This document shows, one piece after another, positions 8,534-16,283 of a stretch of DNA of 26,876 nt. Below the pieces are notes generated by a model. The model ran no database searches and had not been told where the DNA came from. It saw nothing but the letters and a program-made list of their open reading frames with translations. Positions within the stretch are counted from its first letter, which is position 1. Every line of letters begins with the position of its first letter. The DNA lies in contig CALZJV010000011.1 of assembly GCA_945787595.1 (NCBI GenBank), forward strand, positions 1 through 26,876. Reading direction: 5' to 3'. Origin of the DNA: an uncultured Desulfobacterales bacterium (GTDB lineage Bacteria; Desulfobacterota; Desulfobacteria; Desulfobacterales; JAFDCJ01). The position numbers and the translations under genes are program-made.

Positions 8534-9778
8534 TTACCGGTTCATCGATTCATACAGATAAATCATCTGCTTGGCCACAGAAAATATCTCATATTCTGTT
8601 TCAACCTTTTTCCTTGCCTGTTTACTTAATGACATCCGGCGTTTTCTGTTTTCCAAAACCCACGCGATACCCCTGGCCAGATCATCCGGGACCCGAGACG
8701 CAGCAAGGTAACCGTTTTTCAGATGATCAACCATTTCATGAATGCCGCCGATATTGAAAGCTACACAGGGAGTACCACAGGCCATTGCTTCCATCACGGT
8801 GTTGGGAAGGTTGTCCTCTATGGAAGGAGCAATAAACACATCACTAGCTGCATAGACCATTGAAATCGAAATTTCGTCTTGCAACTTCCCTATATAAGTT
8901 GTTTTTATTCCGAATTCGGGTGGGTTAGGTGGTTTTGATGCTCCGAAGACGATTAATTCTACCGCATTGCTTGTTTTAGTACGAGAAAGGCGCTGGAGAC
9001 AGGGCTTCAGATATTGGAAGCCTTTCCGCTTGTCGCTAGTGGCATTTAGGGCTCCAAACAAGATCAAATGCTTATCCTGAGGGAAATTAAGATATGACCT
9101 CGCAATTCTGCGATCTAGGGGACTAAATCGATTTATATCGATTCCATTGGGGATGATCTCAACGGACTTGTCCCTGAAAAGAGAACATTGCTGAGTACGC
9201 ATTTTCATCCAATGGCTGGGTGCAACAAGTGTCAAGTTAAGGTGACGCCAGGCTTTTGCCTTGCGAGTCCAGGTCCACCTGGAAAGGTCGTTATTTTTTC
9301 TGCTTGCTAATTGCGGACACGTACCGCATGACTTTTTATATCCTTCACAATCTCCGGCATAATGGCATCCACCGGTAAACGGCCACATATCATGAAAAGT
9401 CCATACGATGGGTTGCTTAATCCGAGCCAACGTCCTCAAATTTATAAACCCTCTGCAGATCCAGTGGAGATGGACAATATCTGGATTAAGCGTTCTGATT
9501 TTTTTGATTAGAAAATCTGGTAGCCATTGCAAATGGAAATTCGTTGGCATCCTATTCCGATAAAGCAACTTGGGAAGGTGATCTATCGGTATTCTGAAGT
9601 GTGCAATTCCTTTTGCCACATTTGACTCTGGCCCAAAAATTGAATCGTCATTGCTCTGTTTATCATCCACAAGCAACATCGAATCAATGCCGTATGCCTG
9701 CAATCCTTTATGCAAACGAAAGGCGGCGCGCGCAGCGCCGCCAGAAATATTAGAAGAGTTGATGTGCAGTATTTTCAT
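8534..9778 (-). CDS. Family 4 glycosyltransferase with HDMWPFTGGC motif
   Basis: Begins MKILHINSSN followed by SGGAARAAFRLHKGL, typical of a GT4 branch found in capsule and O-antigen loci. The block FHDMWPFTGGCHY (128-140) and the Cys set C138, C144, C151, C154 (GDCEGY..CGTCPQL) are hallmarks of this branch and may bind a metal. The C-terminal domain has the APSIEDNLPNTVMEAMACGT donor-site segment. The 414-residue length is normal. Its start codon lies inside the upstream methyltransferase gene (29-base overlap), pointing to coupled translation. Codons 13-19 form a perfect GC-only hairpin (9722-9742) that stands out in this AT-rich gene. Sugar specificity unknown. Confidence 0.9.
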   Translation of the reverse strand: MKILHINSSNISGGAARAAFRLHKGLQAYGIDSMLLVDDKQSNDDSIFGPESNVAKGIAHFRIPIDHLPKLLYRNRMPTNFHLQWLPDFLIKKIRTLNPDIVHLHWICRGFINLRTLARIKQPIVWTFHDMWPFTGGCHYAGDCEGYKKSCGTCPQLASRKNNDLSRWTWTRKAKAWRHLNLTLVAPSHWMKMRTQQCSLFRDKSVEIIPNGIDINRFSPLDRRIARSYLNFPQDKHLILFGALNATSDKRKGFQYLKPCLQRLSRTKTSNAVELIVFGASKPPNPPEFGIKTTYIGKLQDEISISMVYAASDVFIAPSIEDNLPNTVMEAMACGTPCVAFNIGGIHEMVDHLKNGYLAASRVPDDLARGIAWVLENRKRRMSLSKQARKKVETEYEIFSVAKQMIYLYESMNR

Positions 9779-10631
9779 GAAATGTAAGCTTGTTTTTTAA
9801 AAATCTATACCTTAAATGAATTGTTTTAAGAAAAGGGAAAGAAAATCTAGAAACCTTTTCTGCTATTCTTAACCTTCCCAAATTCGGCAAGGTATCGAAA
9901 ACTTTTTTATATATTACAGCATGGCTTCCATGACATGCTCCAATATTTTTAAGACCCATCATATGTGCGAATATTTTAAAAGTATATCGAAGGTGAAAGC
10001 TATTCGGGAGGTGACATTTTATTACAGGATAGAAATTATTCGCTATTATTAAGTAGCCATTGAGTCGGACAGAGTTTATCATTTCAGAAAAAGTCCTCAA
10101 AGCATCAGGGACATGCTCAAGGACATCAGTGCTGACAAGACAATCATATGTTTTATTCTGGCAATTTACAAAGCGAATGTTGGGAAATTCAGTCAAACTT
10201 TTTTGGTTGAATTCACTGGGATGCGGTTCAAAAATATCAATTCGTATACTGGAATCCTTTTTAGCAATTAATTTCGCTAAAGTCCCAAATCCACCTCCAT
10301 AGTCAACAATTTTTTGTAAATCATTTTGCTTTTTATTTAAAATAATCCAGTCACTAATACTATGACGATGCTGCATTGACAAATCATCTTGTTCAATAAA
10401 TAAACCGTTCAATATCCACACAGGATGACTATAGAATTTATCAATTTTATCCCAATCCGTTTTTTTATTATCACAGCCATAATTATCCCAGACTTGATCC
10501 ATCATTGTCCAAATATCTTCTAGTTGTGGAGGATTATGGGGTGAAAGTGATAGAAGCTTTGCAATCTCCTCTTCTTCCTTAGCAGATAACCCAATATTTA
10601 TAAATTTAAATTTTTTCATAATGAAATTCAT
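9750..10631 (-). CDS. Class I SAM-dependent methyltransferase
   Basis: Carries motif I as KIVDYGGGFGTLAKLIA (about 107-123), an acidic strand end IDIFEPHP (131-138), and the YDCLVSTDVLEHVPDA segment (162-177), all standard for small-molecule or sugar methyltransferases. The first ~95 residues form an extra helical N-terminal part (LSPHNPPQLEDIWTMMDQVW) that is not part of the Rossmann core and may bind the acceptor. The ATG chosen overlaps the sulfotransferase stop as ATGA, a coupling arrangement; an ATG four codons later is the alternative. It overlaps the next GT4 by 29 bases. AT-rich like its neighbours. Substrate unknown, presumably a nucleotide sugar or glycan intermediate. Confidence 0.85.
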   Translation of the reverse strand: MNFIMKKFKFINIGLSAKEEEEIAKLLSLSPHNPPQLEDIWTMMDQVWDNYGCDNKKTDWDKIDKFYSHPVWILNGLFIEQDDLSMQHRHSISDWIILNKKQNDLQKIVDYGGGFGTLAKLIAKKDSSIRIDIFEPHPSEFNQKSLTEFPNIRFVNCQNKTYDCLVSTDVLEHVPDALRTFSEMINSVRLNGYLIIANNFYPVIKCHLPNSFHLRYTFKIFAHMMGLKNIGACHGSHAVIYKKVFDTLPNLGRLRIAEKVSRFSFPFLKTIHLRYRFLKNKLTFHENTAHQLF

Positions 10632-11518
10632 TCTAACCAGTTTAGAAAACGATCATTGGTTATTTTTGCCAGTTCATATATATAAGTTTCATACCTACGT
10701 AGAAGCTTGGTTCGGATTTCTTTTGAAATTGGGGGCGGCTTTTGTCGCTTTTGGCAAAGATAAATCACAAAATCTCTTGAAAGTTTGGAATTTGCTTGTA
10801 TACCTAAAATTTTTTGAATTCTGATATAATTGTTATTTAACTTTCTAAGAACAAATTGCATTTGAGAGGAATATACACTTCTTGAAATATTATGCGCCTT
10901 TAACTTAGGCTCGATTGGACATATTCCCAGAAAGTCACAAACCTTTTTAAAATTATCCTCAGGCTGATTTATAAAATCTTCGAATTTTAATATCAAGTTG
11001 TTTACGCCGAAGTAATCAAGATAGTTCTTCACCTGACCATAATATAGACCTGAACGGTAATACATGTAATTCCAGTAGTACTGGGGCTCCCAAAAATTTG
11101 GGATACGCTTATTTACTCTTTTTTCTTCAATATATAGTGCTTTTTCAAAACTTGTCGCATATTCATAACCTTCTTGTACCATCCAATTATAAAGAGAGTA
11201 CGCCCTTTCAGCCGGATTTCTTAAAATAATAATTATTTTTGCATTAGGATTGAAATCTTTTATTCTTTGAGCGGCTCTATGATCAGTTAAATAAGCTGTT
11301 GATGCCTCGCCTATTAATTTGTTTTTTGTACTAGCATCTTGAAATAAGGCTAAATAATCCTCTGATGTCATTTTTTGACTCATATCAGAGAAAAAGGCTG
11401 GTTCTTTATTTAGCGCATCGCTGGGCATAAACACTTGAGGATTTTGTTTAAGGTACCACCACACAGCGGTCGTTCCCGATCTAGCTGCACCAACAATAAA
11501 AAAATTAGGCCGTTTCAC
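10628..11518 (-). CDS. PAPS-dependent sulfotransferase
   Basis: Transfers sulfate from PAPS to a hydroxyl or amino group, most likely on the glycan built by this operon. The 5'-phosphosulfate loop is FFIVGAARSGTTAVWWYL (about 6-23), followed by KEPAFFS and then the 3'-phosphate-binding segment IIILRNPAERAYSLYNWM (96-113), both diagnostic for the Sulfotransfer_1/3 family. FEDFINQPEDNFKKVCDFLG matches the conserved C-terminal region. At 296 residues it has family length, and no membrane helix is seen, so it should act in the cytoplasm before export. The start is GTG, four bases after the upstream stop, with GGA about 9 bases before. No PAPS-forming genes are in the window. Confidence 0.92.
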   Translation of the reverse strand: MKRPNFFIVGAARSGTTAVWWYLKQNPQVFMPSDALNKEPAFFSDMSQKMTSEDYLALFQDASTKNKLIGEASTAYLTDHRAAQRIKDFNPNAKIIIILRNPAERAYSLYNWMVQEGYEYATSFEKALYIEEKRVNKRIPNFWEPQYYWNYMYYRSGLYYGQVKNYLDYFGVNNLILKFEDFINQPEDNFKKVCDFLGICPIEPKLKAHNISRSVYSSQMQFVLRKLNNNYIRIQKILGIQANSKLSRDFVIYLCQKRQKPPPISKEIRTKLLRRYETYIYELAKITNDRFLNWLE

Positions 11519-11521
11519 CTT

Positions 11522-12463
11522 TTAGTGTCCAATTAATTGTTTTATAAATTTGTTAATCAGATAACCCATAAAGTTTCTGCAGTGAAGTGTTGTAAAAATT
11601 TTTTTATCTGCTTTTCTGATTGGCAGGATAAATTTGGGATGAATAAGGGGGAATTTGATATCAGTTTTAGGGTTTTTACCCAATTTGTCATAACCGGATT
11701 TTGTATGAGTGGCATTTTCAGTAAAACCTATATTTTCAATTAAATTACAATTGGGATGGATGGCATAGCCGCCCTGCATACATCTTGATAAGAGCCATAA
11801 ATATCCCCAACTGTCGATACGCTCTAGGTAAGTTTGCGTAAAACGATCTTTAAAGAATGATTGTTCTTTTTTACTATGAAAAATGTTCTTAAATGTTTTG
11901 CTTTTAAGAAAATATTCATAATCAGACATATTTTCAGAGTAATATTTCCAAGCTCGTTTCCATGTTGCCCATCCCCAAATCAGATTGTAATTGGAGAAAT
12001 AGTAGCTGGCATCTCCATATCTCTTGCCAAAGTGGGGATTGTACCCTGCAATATGCATAATTCGCATATCATCCTTGTATCTTTTTAACAGTTCTTCACA
12101 GAACCAAAAAAAACTCAGGCTAGGTAGACAATCGTCCTCCAGGATAATCCCTTCATCTACAAATTCAAAAAACCAGTTAATCGCATTGCTCACTGCTTTC
12201 CTGCACCCCAGATTTTCATTGCGGAAAAGAGTTTTTACTTCACATTCCCAATTTATTTCTTTGACGACCGCGCGTGTTTGATCGCATTGTTTCTTTTCCT
12301 CCGGCTTATTTTGTCTTGGTCCATCTGCAGCAATAAAAAACCTGGGCGGTTGAAGTTTTTGAATAGTCTGAAATACCCGAAAAGTTGTTTCAGGCCGGTT
12401 AAAGATCAAAAATAAAACGGGCGTCGAAATCGGGTATGACGGTTTAGAACCTTCCTTATTCAT
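11522..12463 (-). CDS. GT-A family glycosyltransferase, HlpA-like
   Basis: Resembles the nucleotide-diphospho-sugar transferase group often named hemolytic protein HlpA-like. Key blocks are PVLFLIFNRPETT (15-27), FIAADGPR (43-50), RNENLGCRKAV (81-91) and the metal-binding GIILEDDCLPSLSFF (105-119), followed by WGWATWKRAW, a Trp-rich acceptor-side segment conserved in the group. The 313 residues match the family. The ATG lies one base after the preceding gene fragment (TAA-T-ATG). The name HlpA is historical; the family is not known to be haemolytic in this context. It should add a sugar to the lipid-linked repeat unit in the cytoplasm. Confidence 0.82.
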   Translation of the reverse strand: MNKEGSKPSYPISTPVLFLIFNRPETTFRVFQTIQKLQPPRFFIAADGPRQNKPEEKKQCDQTRAVVKEINWECEVKTLFRNENLGCRKAVSNAINWFFEFVDEGIILEDDCLPSLSFFWFCEELLKRYKDDMRIMHIAGYNPHFGKRYGDASYYFSNYNLIWGWATWKRAWKYYSENMSDYEYFLKSKTFKNIFHSKKEQSFFKDRFTQTYLERIDSWGYLWLLSRCMQGGYAIHPNCNLIENIGFTENATHTKSGYDKLGKNPKTDIKFPLIHPKFILPIRKADKKIFTTLHCRNFMGYLINKFIKQLIGH

Positions 12464-12464
12464 A

Positions 12465-12749
12465 TTACACCCATACTTTTGCAGGATGGAGTGGCACCCA
12501 TCTGGCAGAAGATGCCAACAATATAAAAGATGTCCAATAGACGGGATTCATAGTAAATTTTTTGGAGAATAACATACTGACTTCATAGCGAAATTTATTT
12601 CCCTTAGATTTCCTAATGTCTGTCTTAATCATATCCTGAATTACGTAAATTTCAGAATAGGTCATCAGGCTATAACCCTTGCGCCTTGCCCGTAATGTAA
12701 ATTCATAATCAAATGTTAATTGTCTGCTCAAACTAAATTTCTTGCACAT
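12465..12749 (-). pseudogene. C-terminal remnant of a family 2 glycosyltransferase
   Basis: Only 94 codons are open. The segment FDYEFTLRARRKGYSLMTYSE matches the part of GT2 enzymes after the catalytic region (D.EF..RAR..GY.......), and the rest resembles their C-terminal tail. Everything that should precede it (the donor site and DxD motif) is missing: an in-frame stop lies just upstream, and only 55 bases separate it from the zinc-ribbon gene. AGAGG stands just before the ATG, so a short peptide could still be made. The simplest reading is a gene cut at its 5' end by a deletion during rearrangement of the locus. A genuine small protein is possible but less likely. Confidence 0.6.
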
Positions 12750-12804
12750 CGACCTCTATTTAGCATTTAATAATTCAGAATCAACAAGCCTTTAAAATAT
12801 AAAG

Positions 12805-14016
12805 TTATTTTTTTAAGCTACATTGATAATCTTTTAACATTACTTGCTGATAATATTTAAAACCCGCCATCATTGAAACGGTAATATGCGCAATGGTTTT
12901 GACCGATATTTCTATTGGAATATATCTGTAGCGATACGAAGCCATTCTGCAATCATCTTCCTGGTAAAGCACATCCTGTGCTAAATTCCCCCAGCGTCCC
13001 ACTGGCATAATATCAATAGCCATGTTCGCGTGCCCAGATGGAAGCAGCATATTTGAACCATGGACTCCAATAGCCACATCTGTCTGTGCATATATCTTGC
13101 ATAATTCGCGTTCATTTGCTTCATCAAACTTTTCAACTCTTTGATCTGAAATCCACTCAGGAAAATTTCCTGATTTTCCTAAACCAGCAACAACAAACTC
13201 AACATCCTTATAACCTTTTTTAATTTGCCTAAAGAGGTTCACAATTTTGTTTCTTTGAAGCCAGAAAAACGGCGTTTTTATCTTCAATCTCCTTGCAACC
13301 CGATAAGGAATATTTCCATTGTTCCACAGCCTGTCCTCCCGCCAAACAAAGAGAACCTGTCTTTTTTCGTCTAGTAGCTTATTGACCTTTGATACCTTTG
13401 TATAATCTAAAACATCAAAATCCTTAGGGTGCGCAAGTGCTTTGCTCACATAAACGGTATTAAAGCGCTCAATCTCACTTTTTATTTTTTTTTCCAGGTC
13501 TGGATAATATTTCTGGCTATTCTTTAAGCTAATATTTACAATCCATATCTCAGAAACATCTTCAGGAACACACCACTTTAAGAAAGCCGGCACCATAACA
13601 ACCAAATTTTGTTTGGATTTGATATGGCGACTGGCATTAAGTAACTTTAATAGTGAATGACCATACAGATAATCAATGCAGTTAAGGATAACAACATCAT
13701 CTAATATTTCTCTTTTTTTTTCAATAATCAACTCAACTGGTCTGGGGGAAGGCTCGCAAAGAAATTTTTGAAACGGCACACCAAACCACTCTCGCGCCCG
13801 ATCACCAAATAGTTCGTAAGTATCTTTAGCCACATGAAAGCTTGCATGTACGCCGTGTCCTACAGGAAGATCAGAAATAAAGTCTTTTTCACAGTTGTTG
13901 CAATGTGTTTCTGCGCAGATATGGATGCCCTGCCATAACAATTTTTGCGCTAACAATCTTTTTTGGCATATAGGGCAATTCAGATTTACTTCTATGCTTG
14001 GTTTAATCTTTATCAT
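12805..14016 (-). CDS. Zinc-ribbon protein with a GT61-like C-terminal region
   Basis: Not confidently recognised. The N-terminus has two knuckles, CPIC (14-17) and CNNC (39-42), spaced like a zinc ribbon, with an extra Cys34 and His38. A middle region of alternating strands and helices (VVILNCIDYLYGHSLLKLL, QNLVVMVPAFLKWCVP) looks like a GT-B or Rossmann domain. Near the C-terminus, DVAIGVHGSNMLLPSGHANM (about 313-332) recalls the HGAGLTN segment of GT61 transferases, though the match is short. VLFVWREDRLW is another distinctive block. It overlaps the FkbM gene stop as ATGA, so it belongs to the operon. The operon position and GT-like features suggest a sugar-transfer role; this is inference. 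It could also be a sugar-nucleotide-modifying enzyme. Confidence 0.55.
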   Translation of the reverse strand: MIKIKPSIEVNLNCPICQKRLLAQKLLWQGIHICAETHCNNCEKDFISDLPVGHGVHASFHVAKDTYELFGDRAREWFGVPFQKFLCEPSPRPVELIIEKKREILDDVVILNCIDYLYGHSLLKLLNASRHIKSKQNLVVMVPAFLKWCVPEDVSEIWIVNISLKNSQKYYPDLEKKIKSEIERFNTVYVSKALAHPKDFDVLDYTKVSKVNKLLDEKRQVLFVWREDRLWNNGNIPYRVARRLKIKTPFFWLQRNKIVNLFRQIKKGYKDVEFVVAGLGKSGNFPEWISDQRVEKFDEANERELCKIYAQTDVAIGVHGSNMLLPSGHANMAIDIMPVGRWGNLAQDVLYQEDDCRMASYRYRYIPIEISVKTIAHITVSMMAGFKYYQQVMLKDYQCSLKK

Positions 14017-14795
14017 TTAAAATCAATGTGATTGCTAACAGCAACCCAATTAGAATATTGAAAATTTTCCATCCTCGGCACATAGTTACTAAACTTTATC
14101 CCCTTTGGGTATAGCTTCCAAACCCGAAAACCTGATTTGTTTAATATTTCAAAGAAATTTTTCAGTGTAGTATTACTATCGATATTAGCACCACCATATT
14201 CAAATTGAACAAAGTCAATAAAGTTTGGGTTAAGGTAATCACCAAGACCTTTCATAACCGCCAGCTCATGACCCTCTACATCAATCTTCAAGAAATCTAT
14301 ATGCTCTATATTATTCTCATTAATGTAATCATATAGCCTTATACATTGGGCATCTTCTGTTTCTCCCATGTCAATATTATAAAAACTCAAATCGCGCTTA
14401 GTCAAAGATGCAAGCGTGCTTCCAGGCTTGTCACAATAAAGAGGAAGTGTTTCATTCTTATCCGAACATGCGAATTTGGAGATACATATATTATTACAGC
14501 CATGATATCTTTCTATGAGCCTTATATATGCAACAGCAGATGGCTCAAATAGATGTAATTCGTAATTCTGGATTCTGGATTTGACATAATTTGACCAATC
14601 CCCTTTATTTGCACCCACATCAAATACAACAATTGACTTGAGGGGAGTATTAGTTTTGATTTTAGAAAATTTATCTAAGAAAGCTTCTTCTCCATTTTTG
14701 TGAAAATTTGTATTATTATTATTTTCCAGCAAGTCAATTAGCCTATACATGCCCGACAACAATTTACGTCGAATCATCGCACTCGTCTCCCCCAT
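14013..14795 (-). CDS. FkbM family methyltransferase
   Basis: FkbM-type SAM methyltransferases put methyl groups on sugar hydroxyls of glycans and natural products. The SAM site is IVVFDVGANKGDWSNYV (55-71) with acidic FEPS (83-86). The family signature HIDFLKIDVEGHELAVMKG (165-183) is complete, followed by VQFEYGG. The length of 260 residues is typical. Two starts are possible: the first ATG (14795), or a second six codons in (14777) that has GGGGGAG about 9 bases before it and is arguably better. It overlaps the next gene by four bases. The insert of Asn residues (NNNNTN) near the N-terminus is unusual but harmless. One of several methyltransferases in this operon. Confidence 0.92.
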   Translation of the reverse strand: MGETSAMIRRKLLSGMYRLIDLLENNNNTNFHKNGEEAFLDKFSKIKTNTPLKSIVVFDVGANKGDWSNYVKSRIQNYELHLFEPSAVAYIRLIERYHGCNNICISKFACSDKNETLPLYCDKPGSTLASLTKRDLSFYNIDMGETEDAQCIRLYDYINENNIEHIDFLKIDVEGHELAVMKGLGDYLNPNFIDFVQFEYGGANIDSNTTLKNFFEILNKSGFRVWKLYPKGIKFSNYVPRMENFQYSNWVAVSNHIDFK

Positions 14796-14810
14796 TTTAA
14801 AAATGAACCT

Positions 14811-15473
14811 CTATAAAAGCCTTCCATTTAATAACCCCCCAATTGCTATTTTTACCCCATCTACGAATGTTTTTGGCATAATCTCCCATGATTGAGTTGC
14901 TATTTTCTGAAAAAATTTTATAAAGGCTCTTCCATTTTCCCTTGGAACCGCAATAATAACATCTTCATGAATGAATATTTTATATCCTGTATCAGTTAAA
15001 TGTATTATGATTTGGGAAATATCAGGCCATTCGTCTATATTATGTGGCAATGGGGGGGGGCACATAAATAGTCTGGCATCATCAATCAATATATAGTGTT
15101 TTATCCCTTTTTTTGTTATTAGACCCAGCTCATCAAGCAAAGGGCACTCATCATCATTTCCAAATGTTTCACCGCCACTCCAGTGCGCATCTAACCAAAA
15201 AACAGCCAGCGTATCAATTTCATTTATAATCTTTTTAAGACATTCCTTTGAAGTACCATACATGAATCTAATATTACTTATATTTCCATATTTTTTTAAA
15301 GCCTCATTATATAACTTTTTTGAGGCCTCAATTGTATAGACTATATCAAATGTTTTGCTTGCCCATACGCTTGTCTGAGCTTTATACGTTCCGGTTTCAA
15401 TAAATATTTTTACACCAAGCCCCCTGATTTTATCCAGAACTTCTGCAGATGGTCCCATTTTGACAATACTCAT
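14811..15473 (-). CDS. Methyltransferase-like protein with a C9 tract
   Basis: A SAM-methyltransferase-like Rossmann protein. VKIFIETGTYKAQTS (21-35) takes the place of motif I, IVYTIEASKKLY (45-56) ends the second strand with Glu, and FWLDAHWSGGET (92-103), CPLLDEL (110-116) and YILIDDARLF (127-136) form a conserved set seen in uncharacterised glycan-locus proteins. The ATG was chosen because GGGGGT lies 7 bases upstream; a TTG five codons earlier is weaker. The codons for CPPP (138-141) contain an uninterrupted run of nine C (G9 on the + strand, 15052-15060). Slippage there would frameshift the last third of the protein. It lies 15 bases after the DUF268 gene. Methyl acceptor unknown; enzymatic activity is inferred from fold only. 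Confidence 0.7.
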   Translation of the reverse strand: MSIVKMGPSAEVLDKIRGLGVKIFIETGTYKAQTSVWASKTFDIVYTIEASKKLYNEALKKYGNISNIRFMYGTSKECLKKIINEIDTLAVFWLDAHWSGGETFGNDDECPLLDELGLITKKGIKHYILIDDARLFMCPPPLPHNIDEWPDISQIIIHLTDTGYKIFIHEDVIIAVPRENGRAFIKFFQKIATQSWEIMPKTFVDGVKIAIGGLLNGRLL

Positions 15474-15488
15474 TACAAATACCCCCAA

Positions 15489-16283
15489 TCAAACAAGTTT
15501 AATAAAATGAAAGAGCCCGGTACCAAAACCTTTTGTAAGATCATAATTATCATAAAGTTTATAGCCATATTGGTATTTTTCCTCTATAAGTTTCAAACCA
15601 TCGAACATCTTTATAATGCTTTCCCTCGTAAATGCTCTATGCGCATTGAAGTAGATTTTATCTTTAGCATCTATAGGCAATGAGATAAGCAATACTCCCT
15701 CCACAGCCAAAACCCTTTTTAACTCATTAACCGCTTTAAGTGTTCCCTCAGGGTCAATTTCATCACCATATCGCCCCAGTCCTATATGCTCAATAACACA
15801 TAAAGAAGATAGGCTCTGAATACTGTTATCCTCATATGGAAGGTCTAATATACTTCCCTTTATAAATTCTAAGTTCGGCAATGACACTGGAATTTGCCTA
15901 ATATCAACCATGTCTGTTTTCACAAATTGAGATATAATTCCAATCGTTTTGAGTGATGATCCAATATCTACGTGTTTGTCCGGATTAAGTAAAAAAATCT
16001 TGGATGCCGCCCAACAGTCTTGATAAAAATAGACGGGTTCAACAGGAATAGTTTCTGTTTTGTCGAACACACAGGGAAAAATACTTTTTATATTAGGCGA
16101 TGCGTAATTATTACTTTTCGATTTGCATTTTTTTTTATAATCGAAATAATTGGCGAAGTATGTTATTAAACGGATTGGAAAGCTAACATAACTCTTTAAG
16201 GGCAAAGCAATCCATATCCTTGTAATAATCAGAAAATGATTTAATTTTAAAAATTTAATTATGATTTTCAGAAAATCCTTCAC
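15489..16283 (-). CDS. DUF268 family SAM methyltransferase
   Basis: The C-terminal two thirds match DUF268: KHVDIGSSLKTIGIISQF (103-120), VDIRQ (126-130), LPNLEFIKGSILDLPYED (135-152), and the near-invariant LCVIEHIGLGRYGDEIDPEG (161-180) with LKRVLAVEGVLLISLP after it. The IGSS and IEH elements correspond to SAM-binding and post-motif segments. The N-terminal ~45 residues are hydrophobic and basic, perhaps a membrane contact. A GTG start (16283) is preferred because GGAGGT stands 7 bases upstream; the ATG ten codons earlier would contain that ribosome site inside the gene. Either way it overlaps the flippase end (29 bases with GTG). Role in glycan methylation is inferred from family and context. 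Confidence 0.85.
   Translation of the reverse strand: MKDFLKIIIKFLKLNHFLIITRIWIALPLKSYVSFPIRLITYFANYFDYKKKCKSKSNNYASPNIKSIFPCVFDKTETIPVEPVYFYQDCWAASKIFLLNPDKHVDIGSSLKTIGIISQFVKTDMVDIRQIPVSLPNLEFIKGSILDLPYEDNSIQSLSSLCVIEHIGLGRYGDEIDPEGTLKAVNELKRVLAVEGVLLISLPIDAKDKIYFNAHRAFTRESIIKMFDGLKLIEEKYQYGYKLYDNYDLTKGFGTGLFHFIKLV

Noticed and set aside
16128..16136. A9/T9 homopolymer in the DUF268 gene as a phase-variation tract
   Set aside because: It encodes a Lys-rich linker in AT-rich DNA, where such runs are common, so it is not distinctive.
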